A stretch of 64,000 bases of DNA from NCBI RefSeq assembly GCF_006740045.1, contig NZ_AP019749.1:2809001-2873000 (forward strand), written 5' to 3'. A program made the translations under genes and the position numbers. Below the pieces are notes generated by a model, which did not search any database, had not been told where the DNA came from, and saw only the letters and a program-made list of their open reading frames with translations. Below, one piece after another: positions 16,964 through 24,683 of this stretch; the stretch's first letter is position 1; every line of letters starts with the position of its first letter. Source of the stretch: Comamonas terrigena NBRC 13299. Its GTDB lineage: Bacteria > Pseudomonadota > Gammaproteobacteria > Burkholderiales > Burkholderiaceae_C.

Positions 16964-19414
16964 TCACCAGAAGTACTTGAAGCTCACGTTCGCTTCCCGA
17001 TCCACGCCACGGAAGATGCCCGCGTAGTAGGTCTTGTTGAACAGGTTGTTGATGTTCAGAGCGATGCGGTAACGGGTCGTCTCATACGCCACGGCCAAGT
17101 CCGCCACGGTGACCGAGTCGTTGACGTTCAGGCTGCCATCGGAGGCCACGCTATAGGGCGAACGGCCCCGGTAGCGCAGGCCGCCGGCCACCATCAGGCC
17201 CGGTACGGCGCGCGGGCGGTAGTCCAGCCACACACTGGCCATGTGGCGCATGGTCTGCAAGGTCTGGCGTCCCACTTCGGCGGCACGCGTGCTCTGCGTG
17301 GTGCGCGGATCCAGGTAGGTGTAGCTGGCCAGCGCGCTGAGCTCGCGCGTTAGGCCCACACGCCCTTCCAGCTCCACACCGGTGGATCGCACCTGGCCGG
17401 TCTGGATACTGAAACGCGGGTGGTCGGGATCCTGCGTGGTCACATTGGTCTGGCGCAGGTCGAACACCGAGGCCGTCAGCAAGGTGTTGCTGCCTGCGGG
17501 CTGGTACTTCACCCCCACCTCGTACTGTTTGCCACGGCGTGGTGCAAAGGCGCTGCCGTCATAGGCCAGGCCGGTGGTGGGATCGAAAGATGTGGCGTAG
17601 CTGGCATACGGCGCCCAGCCGCTGTCGAACTGGTAGAGCACGCCTGCGCTGCCCGTGGTGGCGCTGTCGGACATGCGTGGCTGGGTGGTGCTGTTCTGGG
17701 TGCTCTTGGCCGTATCGTGGCGCAGGCTCAGGTTGGCAATCCAGCGGTTCCACTGGAGCTGGTTCAAGGTGTAGATGCCCGTCTGGCGCAAGGTGGAATG
17801 GCTGTCCTCCAGCTCGGGCACGGCGATGGACTGGCCGTAGACAGGGTGGTTCAGGTCCAGATTGGGCACATCCCAGCCAAAGCCCAGACCACCACTCTCC
17901 TTGTAGCGGTTGTGGTCCACGCCCACGCTCAGGCGGTGCTGGACATCGCCCCAGCGCAGGTCCTTCTGCGCACGGCTGTCCACGGCCACGGTCGTACCCT
18001 TGGTACGCTGGGCCAGGTTGGCGCGCGAGATGCTGTGGCCATCCGCCAGCACGTCCATGGCGTAGATATGGCGGTAGTCGATGTCGATGGTGGAATAGCG
18101 CAGGTTCTGCGTGAGCTGCCAACCGCTGTCCGTCTGGTGGACGAATTCATAGCCCAGCGATTGGGTGTCGCGGTTGAAGCGGTCGAAAGCAGGGTCTCCC
18201 GCCGTAAGGTGTGCCGACACATCCTTGATCTGCGGGTAGCTGAACAGGCTGGGCCACCAGGACTTGGGGGTGCCACGCTCGCGCGAGTAACTGCCCAGCA
18301 GGGTCAGCTGGGTCTGGCCCGAGATCTTCCAGCGCAGCGAGGGCGCAATGGAGATGCGGTCATCGCGCGAACCCACGGTGCGACCGTCGCTGTCGCGGGC
18401 CTTGAGGTTGAGGCGGTACAGCACATCGCCTGCCGCATCCAGCGCCCCACCCAGATCGGCCGTGACCTGGGCCCGCTGATAGCGGCCATAGGACAGGCCC
18501 ACGCTGTTCACATGATCGGCTTCGGGTTTCTTGGACACCACGTTGACCACGCCACCGGGCCGCCCCTGGCCGAACAGCACCGAGGCCGGGCCCTTGATGA
18601 CCTCGATGCTGTCCAGCTCGTCGATCTCGTCGTTCCACGAACCGTAGGTGCCCGCCGAGAACTGGCGCAGCCCGTCCTTGTAGTAGGAGCTGCCATCGCT
18701 GAATCCGCGAATGACGGCTCCCGTCATGCGCAGGTCGGCGCCCGTGACTTCGGTGGACACCCCGGCCGTGTACGACAGCGCCTGCTCGATGCTCTTGGGC
18801 GCCTGCGTCTTGAGTTGCTCCTGGCTCACGATGGAGATGGAGCGCGGCGTTTCCATCAGCGTGCTGCCCAGCTTGGTACTTGCGGCCCGGTTGTGGGCAG
18901 CGTACAGATCTTCCGCCGAGGTTTGCTGTGAGGTCACCGTGACCTCTGCCAGCGCCCCGGCCGAGCCTGCAGGCGGTGCGGCCCGGATGGTGAAGGAGCC
19001 CGGCTGGGTACTGACCGCCACCAGCCCTGTCCCGGCAAGCAGGCGCGTCAAGGCGTCCCGCGCAGAAAGGCGGCAGCTGACTGCCGCGCCCTGCCGCCCT
19101 TCGACCAGTGCATCGTCAAACAGCACCTGCACCTGTGTCTGGCGGCCAAAAGCTTTGAGGCCATTGAGCAGGGGCTGTGCCGGGATGCTGAAGGACTGCA
19201 GCGCATCCGCTGCAGCGGTGGACTGGGCCAGCGCATTCACGGGGCTGATGACCATCGTGGCAACCGCTGTGGACACCAGCAGCGCCAGCAGACTGGGCCG
19301 CAGCGCGAGGCCGTTGCCGCCTGCCGGCTGCGCACATTGCATACGTTGCACACCGCGTGCGCTCCGCTTCACGTTGTTGTTCTTGAACCGTTCCCTCAAC
19401 TGACCTGGGTGCAT
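16964..19414 (-). CDS. TonB-dependent siderophore receptor with signalling domain (FecA/FpvA type)
   Basis: About 816 residues. ATG 19414 is preferred because AGGAG lies about 9 nt before it; the frame is open 11 codons further. A signal peptide (SLLALLVSTAVATMVISPVNALAQS) is followed by an STN signalling domain (about 70-130), a TonB-box-like region, a plug domain (ETPRSISIVSQEQLKTQAPK and VIKGPASVLFGQGRPGGVVN) and a 22-strand barrel ending in aromatic KYFW. The STN domain and the adjacent FecR and ECF sigma genes identify a cell-surface signalling receptor that takes up a ferric siderophore and signals its presence. The siderophore is unknown and no biosynthesis genes are near. The product acts in the outer membrane. 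Confidence 0.95.
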   Translation of the reverse strand: MHPGQLRERFKNNNVKRSARGVQRMQCAQPAGGNGLALRPSLLALLVSTAVATMVISPVNALAQSTAAADALQSFSIPAQPLLNGLKAFGRQTQVQVLFDDALVEGRQGAAVSCRLSARDALTRLLAGTGLVAVSTQPGSFTIRAAPPAGSAGALAEVTVTSQQTSAEDLYAAHNRAASTKLGSTLMETPRSISIVSQEQLKTQAPKSIEQALSYTAGVSTEVTGADLRMTGAVIRGFSDGSSYYKDGLRQFSAGTYGSWNDEIDELDSIEVIKGPASVLFGQGRPGGVVNVVSKKPEADHVNSVGLSYGRYQRAQVTADLGGALDAAGDVLYRLNLKARDSDGRTVGSRDDRISIAPSLRWKISGQTQLTLLGSYSRERGTPKSWWPSLFSYPQIKDVSAHLTAGDPAFDRFNRDTQSLGYEFVHQTDSGWQLTQNLRYSTIDIDYRHIYAMDVLADGHSISRANLAQRTKGTTVAVDSRAQKDLRWGDVQHRLSVGVDHNRYKESGGLGFGWDVPNLDLNHPVYGQSIAVPELEDSHSTLRQTGIYTLNQLQWNRWIANLSLRHDTAKSTQNSTTQPRMSDSATTGSAGVLYQFDSGWAPYASYATSFDPTTGLAYDGSAFAPRRGKQYEVGVKYQPAGSNTLLTASVFDLRQTNVTTQDPDHPRFSIQTGQVRSTGVELEGRVGLTRELSALASYTYLDPRTTQSTRAAEVGRQTLQTMRHMASVWLDYRPRAVPGLMVAGGLRYRGRSPYSVASDGSLNVNDSVTVADLAVAYETTRYRIALNINNLFNKTYYAGIFRGVDREANVSFKYFW

Positions 19415-19706
19415 CACCTGTTGCTCCTGAATTCCATGCGCTTGCATGCGCGTATGACAGCGGCAGGCCCGTGGCAGGAGGACTGGAATGCGCGCTCGCC
19501 TGATCAGAGACCAGAGGCGAAGCGGGGAAAACAGCCAACGTGCGCGGGAGTGCCGCTTGCTTACAGCCGTTGGCTAGGAATCAGAAAGCAGTGGTCGCTC
19601 TTTTCCGTGGCTGGCAGCCCGGGGTGCGGAAATTTCGCGCCCCTATCCATGAAGAAGCAGGAAAAGGGGAATTCAAGGAACCCAGGTAAATGTAACAATT
19701 TGCATC

Positions 19707-20780
19707 TCAGCGTGGACTGATCCGCCAGCCCCCTTCGGCATCCCTTTGCACGCGCACGTTGACCACGCTGGGTAGCGCCAGCAGAAAGCGCTCCGGGTCC
19801 TGCAGCGCAAGCAGACCGGACACCGGCAGGCTTTGAAGTGCTGCGCCATCCACCACCACGAGCTGGTCGAGCTGTCGGGACAGCTCCTGCGCCACCTGCT
19901 GCAGTGGCGCGCGCTTGAAGTAGATCTGGCCGGTTCGCCATTCCGCGACGGCATCGGGAACCACAGACAGGGTGCGGCGCTGCCCTGACACGGGATCGAT
20001 GGCAATGCCTGTGCCAGGCCCCAGGGCGAGCACGGGCGCTTCGGGGTGCGCACTGGAACGGACCTCGACCCGCCCTTCCTGCACCTGCACGACAAACTCG
20101 GGTGGCGCGGCACGCACGTTGAAGGCCGTACCCACCACCCGCACCTGGCTGGCGCCGCTTTCCACGGTGAAGGGTTTGCTGGGATTGGCAGCCACCTTGA
20201 AGAACGCCTCGCCCTTGTCGAGCACGGTCTCCCTGCGGCGGGGGTAATAGCGCACCTGGAGACGGCTGTTGGCGTTCAGCGCCACATGGGAGCCATCAGG
20301 CAGGTCAATGCTGCGCAGTTCACCGGGGGCGGTCGCAATGTCCGCCTCATAGTTGGGGGTGTTGTCCCAGCGGTGCCAGCCATACCCGGCCGCCAGCACC
20401 GAAAACAGCGCCGCCGCGAAGGCAGATGCCAGGGCAGACCTGCGCGACCAGCCCGGGGCATGGGAGGCCTTGCCTGGATGCGTTGCCGACGGACGCGCGC
20501 GGGGAGCCCCGGGTGGGGCTGCCTGCGGTCCGGTGTGCCCGTAAGCAGCCGGTAACAGGGCCTTGAGCTGCTCTGCTTCGCGCCAGGTGCGGCCGATGCC
20601 GTACATGGCTTCACGGTGGGCCGGGTCTTGCGCCAGCCATTCGTTCAGCGCACGTTCGTCCGCGCCCGACCAGCCGGGTTGCTGGCGGCGCACGTACCAC
20701 TCGCCCGCGCGGTGGTTCAAGCGAAGCACCTGTTCGGGCGGGAGATTCTGCAACAGGGATTGGCCTGGCTCTGCGCTCAT
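19707..20780 (-). CDS. FecR-family anti-sigma/signal transducer
   Basis: 357 residues. An N-terminal cytosolic DUF4880-type helix region (GEWYVRRQQPGWSGADE and LNEWLAQDPAHREAM) is followed by one TM helix (about 115-134), a periplasmic FecR domain (PGELRSIDLPDGSHVALNANS, GEAFFKVA, VVGTAFNVR) and a C-terminal STN-interacting portion (LQQVAQELSRQLDQLVVVD). It relays siderophore occupancy from the outer-membrane receptor to the ECF sigma factor. Its start overlaps the sigma gene's stop by 4 bp (ATGA), indicating translational coupling. The receptor gene follows after 292 bp and may have its own sigma-dependent promoter. Confidence 0.95.
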   Translation of the reverse strand: MSAEPGQSLLQNLPPEQVLRLNHRAGEWYVRRQQPGWSGADERALNEWLAQDPAHREAMYGIGRTWREAEQLKALLPAAYGHTGPQAAPPGAPRARPSATHPGKASHAPGWSRRSALASAFAAALFSVLAAGYGWHRWDNTPNYEADIATAPGELRSIDLPDGSHVALNANSRLQVRYYPRRRETVLDKGEAFFKVAANPSKPFTVESGASQVRVVGTAFNVRAAPPEFVVQVQEGRVEVRSSAHPEAPVLALGPGTGIAIDPVSGQRRTLSVVPDAVAEWRTGQIYFKRAPLQQVAQELSRQLDQLVVVDGAALQSLPVSGLLALQDPERFLLALPSVVNVRVQRDAEGGWRISPR

Positions 20781-21454
20781 GTGGTTCCGCCATGCGCCGG
20801 TGGGTCAGCGCTTTCATCGTTGTTTTCTTCGGAGCTCCATGCGCTGTGCAGGGCTTGCAAGCGCTTCATCTGCTCGGCGTTGGCATACCGCACGCGTGTC
20901 TCGCAATAGCCGACGGCCCTGCCCAGATGCTTCACCACCATCCGTGCGCTGATTGCCATGCGCTCGGCAGTCTCCTCAATGGTATGACCTTCTATGCGGT
21001 GCAGCACAAAGGCCTCACGCTGCCGGGCGGGCAATTCCCCAATCGCCTCGTGCAGTCTGGTGAGGCGCTGACGGTGTTCGACCTGGCGCTCGGTGTCGCC
21101 ATAGCCCTCGGCCCGCACGGCGAGCAGTTCCGCATGGGACTCGTCGTAGGAGACGCTCTGCATTCCGTGCACTTCTGGACCCTGCTGCCAGTCGCGTGCC
21201 GCCACGCTGCGGACCGTCTGCCGCAGATAGGGCTGCTCCTGCTCCGGCTCCAACGTCCTGCCTGTCGCCGCCACACGCACGAACACTTCCTGCGCGGCAT
21301 CCTCTACTTTGGCGCTGGTGTTGAAGTGGCGGCGCAGCATGCGCATGACAGGGATGCGCCAGCGCGCATACAGCGACGCCATGAGGGCATCTTTGGGCTG
21401 TGCGGCGGTGGGCTGCGGTTCACTCTGCGCGCCGGAAGACGGATCGCACTTCAC
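20777..21454 (-). CDS. ECF RNA polymerase sigma factor, FecI-like
   Basis: About 225 residues. Sigma-70 region 2 (LYARWRIPVMRMLRRHFNTSA, EDAAQEVFVRV) and region 4 (LPARQREAFVLHRIEGHTIEE, ISARMVVKHLGRA) are clear. The start is uncertain: TTG 21457, GTG 21454 (with AAGGGG upstream) and ATG 21382 are all possible, the last giving the usual FecI-like N-terminus MASLYARWR. It is the first gene of the sigma-FecR-receptor set, so it should direct transcription of the receptor when FecR signals. Control of the sigma gene itself by Fur is expected for the family; I see only a weak Fur-box-like imperfect palindrome around 21652-21672. Confidence 0.93.
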   Translation of the reverse strand: MKCDPSSGAQSEPQPTAAQPKDALMASLYARWRIPVMRMLRRHFNTSAKVEDAAQEVFVRVAATGRTLEPEQEQPYLRQTVRSVAARDWQQGPEVHGMQSVSYDESHAELLAVRAEGYGDTERQVEHRQRLTRLHEAIGELPARQREAFVLHRIEGHTIEETAERMAISARMVVKHLGRAVGYCETRVRYANAEQMKRLQALHSAWSSEENNDESADPPAHGGTT

Positions 21455-21457
21455 CAA

Positions 21458-21907
21458 CGCGCCCCTTTACCCAACCCAGATGCGATGGTCGCCCGGGGAA
21501 GGCTTGGTGCGCTGGAATCGCCAACGGGAAAAATCTGTAGGAAGGCCACGGTGCACACAGATACGCTACCGATCCGAAATTGGCGAAGCGCCATGCCGTG
21601 ATGCGCCATCAGGAGCGGGCAGGCCTGGCTATGTGCGGAAGTCGAATGGCTGAATGAAACTTATTTCGATTCTAGCGCCATCAGATCCGGCATCCATGCC
21701 TGTCAACAAAAACCGCAGCAGCTAATAGCCTGGCGCAAGCGGCCATCCGCGTCTGGAGAGCCCAATCCCGGCCTGCCTTCGGCCAGGAGTTGGCGCTTGA
21801 CTCTGGATGTGCAGTGCGCCCAATCGCATCGGCGCCCTCTTCACCTGCCCGTGCAAAGCGCGGGCGCCATGCTTCATCTACCCCAGCCGCTACCTACAAT
21901 TTGGAGG
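21458..21907. other. 450-bp divergent intergenic region
   Basis: Lies between the sigma-factor gene (minus) and the RibD-like reductase (plus). The stretch 21650-21690 is locally AT-rich and contains the imperfect palindrome GAATGAAACTTATTTCGATTC minus its last base, only weakly similar to a Fur site. No ORF is convincing. Confidence 0.4.
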
Positions 21908-22495
21908 ATGAAGACCACCTACTACACCGCCACCAGCCTGGACGGCTTTCTGGCCACCGCGGACGACTCCCTGGACTGGCTGTTCTCCCTGGGCGAGCTG
22001 AATGAGTCCAGCTATCCGGAATTCATCTCCGGCGTCGGCGCCCTGGCCATGGGCTCCGCCACTTATGAGTGGATGCTGCGCAATGCAGACAAGGTGGCGG
22101 CCGAGACAGGTTCTCCATGGCCTTACACCCAGCCCGCCTGGGTGTTCACCAGCCGGACCCTGCCGGCCATCGATGGAGCCAACATTCAATTCGCCAGTGG
22201 CGACGTGCGCACCGTCCACGCCGCCATGCGCGCAGCGGCAGGTGACAGGAACCTGTGGATTGTGGGCGGCGGCGACCTGGCTGGCCAGTTCTACGACGCA
22301 GGACTGCTGGATGAAATCATCGTGCAGATCGGCTCTGCCACCCTCGGCAAGGGCAAGCCATTGTTTCCCCGACAGGCCCTTTACCCCGCGCTCAAGCTCC
22401 AGTCCGTGCAGCAGATGGGAAGCGGCATGGCGGAGCTGCGCTACCAGGTCCAGAACCCTGTGCAGAGCGACTCAGCTCCGAACGCCCCCGCCTGA
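21908..22495 (+). CDS. Dihydrofolate-reductase-like (RibD C-terminal) family protein
   Basis: 195 residues from ATG 21908, directly preceded by GGAGG, which leaves almost no spacing; the frame is open upstream, but MKTTYYTATSLDGFLAT is the normal family N-terminus. The RibD-C fold is shown by LDGFLATADDSLDWL, MGSATYEWML, WVFTSRTLP, LWIVGGGDLAGQFYDAGLLDEI with its NADPH-binding GGG, and ATLGKGKPLF. Members are NAD(P)H-dependent reductases of unknown substrate, often encoded singly. The tail after residue 180 is poorly conserved. No operon partner is apparent. Confidence 0.9.
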   Translation: MKTTYYTATSLDGFLATADDSLDWLFSLGELNESSYPEFISGVGALAMGSATYEWMLRNADKVAAETGSPWPYTQPAWVFTSRTLPAIDGANIQFASGDVRTVHAAMRAAAGDRNLWIVGGGDLAGQFYDAGLLDEIIVQIGSATLGKGKPLFPRQALYPALKLQSVQQMGSGMAELRYQVQNPVQSDSAPNAPA

Positions 22496-22680
22496 AAGAT
22501 TTCGCCGGGCTGCACCGCGGCCGCCACAGCGCGCGGATCGCCAGCTTGCGCCCTTGCGCGGTCTCGAATACGACCATCACGGTGTCTTTTTTCCAGATAG
22601 TCCAGCAGCTTATGGCATGCCTTCGTGCTTTCCGTCAGAGGCGGAAGTTCATGCAGAGATGTCGCGTCCATCCCGACCAA
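22392..22680 (-). pseudogene. Possible frameshifted small gene remnant
   Basis: Two overlapping minus-strand frames join across an A6 run at about 22588-22593. The first reads MDATSLHELPPLTESTKAC then LLDYLEK, the second DTVMVVFETAQGRKLAIRAL. A single-base change in the run would fuse them. The composition is protein-like, but the 3' end overlaps the reductase gene and no family is recognised. The call is weak: it could be chance. Confidence 0.25.
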
Positions 22681-22691
22681 GGAATTTGCCC

Positions 22692-23204
22692 ATGCTCATC
22701 GACTTGCTGAATGCTCCCCTGCTCGGTCACTGGGACATCGATGGTTCGAAAAGCCAGTGCGAGTTTCAGTTTGGGGAGCGATTGATTTATGTAGAGCATC
22801 TCAAGGAGACAAGCCATGTGCCCGCTCTACAAACTGCCCAGTTACTCATTCAGCAAGTCTGGGATGACTCTCAGCATGCCATCGCCTTTGCCGAGCCGTG
22901 GTTTCGGGCAAAGCATCCTGCGTTTTGGAATGCTTGGGACAAGGCCACAACACCCCTGCACCCGCTGCGGATGTATTCAATTAGCTTCCCTGCAAGAGAT
23001 GGCGCTCCGTACTACTGGATCGCACGTGACCCGGGCTATAACTTCGAATGCGTCATACCCGACGAGCATGACCTCTGGCAGCAGGAAGGACTGAGAAGCA
23101 AGTTGCCTTATTTTCCTGATTCGGACGCAGTCGTGGTCAGTCGCTTAGGTGAACAGCAGTTTGCGCTGAGCGAATTACCGTCCCCATACTTCGATGCCAC
23201 TTGA
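22692..23204 (+). CDS. Hypothetical protein (170 aa)
   Basis: 170 residues from ATG 22692, chosen because AAGGA lies 8 nt upstream; the frame is open for a long way 5' but that part overlaps the reductase and is shadow sequence. The product starts MLIDLLNAPLLGHWDIDGS and is acidic, rich in Trp, Tyr and Phe (FAEPWFRAKHPAFWNAWDKA, PYYWIARDPGYNFECVIP). No family was recognised; small acidic aromatic-rich proteins of this kind are common among immunity proteins, which is only a suggestion. Its 3' end overlaps the convergent gene at 23175 by 30 bp. Confidence 0.7.
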   Translation: MLIDLLNAPLLGHWDIDGSKSQCEFQFGERLIYVEHLKETSHVPALQTAQLLIQQVWDDSQHAIAFAEPWFRAKHPAFWNAWDKATTPLHPLRMYSISFPARDGAPYYWIARDPGYNFECVIPDEHDLWQQEGLRSKLPYFPDSDAVVVSRLGEQQFALSELPSPYFDAT

Positions 23205-23855
23205 AACTGCAATCACTAGCGTCTTTCCTGTGTAGGAAAAACCGGCTGTAATTGGTTCGAAGTCTCTGAACAACTTATAAAAGCCGAACGGCTTCCCGTA
23301 TTTTTCTCCAGTGAGAATACTGCTGGGAGCAAGTAGAAGAACATCTTGAATTGCCCAGTCCAAGGTGACATTCTCAATGGACCAGCCATCTCTTGTAAAC
23401 CTTGGGAGGCCACCGCCATAAATTCCCGCGACGCGGATTACAACGCCCGCCAGAGGACCGATGCCTTCAGTCTCTAGAAAAATCTCATCATCAAAATTTT
23501 CTTCGTAATCCCTAGCAACTTTTTCAGCAGTTTGGCAGTTTATGACCCCTCGGCCAGAGCTAGAAATCACTAGCAATAGTTCCGATTTTTTGTCAAACCC
23601 AATCGAACGCAAGCTGCCAACAGCGAAACTTCCAATTTTTTTCCAAGGGTTTGGTGGAGCTGTCAAAGCAGATTTTTGGATTCTTTCTTTTATCGAGATG
23701 AGGTGGTTTGTATCCATAGGCCATTGTCTCTCTACGGGAACGACCGGCGGTGGGTGCGTGGTTGACCGTTGAAGGTCGAACAGTGACAACTGTTGACGCC
23801 AATCCGTTTGATTAATCGCAATAGGTCGGCTGCTGTCAATGGGTAGTTCAAGCAT
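23175..23855 (-). CDS. Hypothetical protein (up to 226 aa), lower GC
   Basis: ATG 23855 gives 226 residues; TTG 23864 and ATG 23717 (MDTNHLISIKERIQK) are alternatives, and the first 46 residues look less structured. The core contains LLLVISSSGRGVINC, GIGPLAGVVIRVAGIYGGGLP and LDWAIQDVLLLAP, an alpha/beta pattern without catalytic signature. I do not recognise a family. The base composition is clearly more AT-rich than the flanks, suggesting transfer. It converges on and overlaps the hypothetical gene at 22692 by 30 bp, so the two may have arrived together. Confidence 0.65.
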   Translation of the reverse strand: MLELPIDSSRPIAINQTDWRQQLSLFDLQRSTTHPPPVVPVERQWPMDTNHLISIKERIQKSALTAPPNPWKKIGSFAVGSLRSIGFDKKSELLLVISSSGRGVINCQTAEKVARDYEENFDDEIFLETEGIGPLAGVVIRVAGIYGGGLPRFTRDGWSIENVTLDWAIQDVLLLAPSSILTGEKYGKPFGFYKLFRDFEPITAGFSYTGKTLVIAVSSGIEVWGR

Positions 23856-24037
23856 GCCGTTCAACCCGGAGCAGAACGCCGTTCAAAGATGCCCCGGGAC
23901 CTCATGCAAGCAAATTGCTACCGCGCCAATCCCCGAACTGACGCATGCCGATGCGGCAAAAGGAAAGACTGCCCGAAGCCAGATCGCAACAACCGCAGTT
24001 CGCCCATGCACAGTCCGTGATCACCACGGCGCAACCT

Positions 24038-24370
24038 TCACTCCACACCCGCGCGCAGCTTGCCTGCCCCCAGATGCCGCTCCCGCAGCAGCAGGAACAG
24101 CGGCAAGGCCAGCGAAGGCCCGACGGCCAGGCAGCACAGCGGCAGCCACCACCGGGGCATGGCCAGCCTGCGCCCTTCCACCACCACAAACACGGCGACC
24201 GCAATGCCCGAGACCAGCACATCCGCCCAGGCAAATGCGGCGATATGGCTGGCACTGGCCTGTTGCAGCAGCAGCGGCAGATGCAGGCCGTGCGCGGCCA
24301 GCCAAGGCACAAACTGCGAAAGCGGCAAGGCTGCGCCCGCCAGGCAAAGACGGAGGTAGATGGGTTGCAT
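24038..24370 (-). CDS. DUF2834-like small membrane protein
   Basis: 110 residues from ATG 24370, giving the N-terminus MQPIYLRLCLAGAALPLSQF. Three or four hydrophobic segments (about 6-24, 40-62, 70-90) fit the DUF2834 pattern of small inner-membrane proteins, including the Trp-Ala-Asp (FAWADVLVSG) segment and the closing LLLRERHL. The function of the family is unknown. It stands alone. The family call is moderate because only general features could be matched. Confidence 0.65.
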   Translation of the reverse strand: MQPIYLRLCLAGAALPLSQFVPWLAAHGLHLPLLLQQASASHIAAFAWADVLVSGIAVAVFVVVEGRRLAMPRWWLPLCCLAVGPSLALPLFLLLRERHLGAGKLRAGVE

Positions 24371-24683
24371 AGGGCTTTCTGTGTGGGCCTGAGCGCGCCG
24401 GCCTGTTGGCGACACCGGGGCGTTTGTGGCGTGGATGCGATGCATCTGGGCGCCCGGCCATGGTAGCCAGGCCGCCGCCAAGGCCTGTGATCTGCGTCAC
24501 CCCACATGGCCCCCATCACCCCATCCCCTCTTCAGCGCGCGCACTGCGTTCTGCCATGGCTTGCCCAGCCGCAGGCGCCCTCCCACTGGCTTGCGGCTGT
24601 TGCGGCCAGTGCATGCAAGGGCTGTGCGGCGACAGCTGCGCGGTGATGGCGGTGCGGGCAAGTGCTGCGCCGGCGCAGACCGC
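24371..24683. other. 313-bp gap with a Cys-rich mini-ORF
   Basis: Between the DUF2834-like gene and the 3' end of the MocR gene. It contains a plus-strand 46-codon ORF (24556-24696) with seven Cys, partly clustered as CGCCGQC, ending inside the MocR gene. It lacks a clear Shine-Dalgarno and may be a composition artefact. Nothing else is recognised. Confidence 0.3.

Noticed and set aside
21652..21672. Fur box upstream of the ECF sigma gene
   Set aside because: Only an imperfect palindrome with poor agreement to the 19-bp consensus; kept as a remark rather than a feature.
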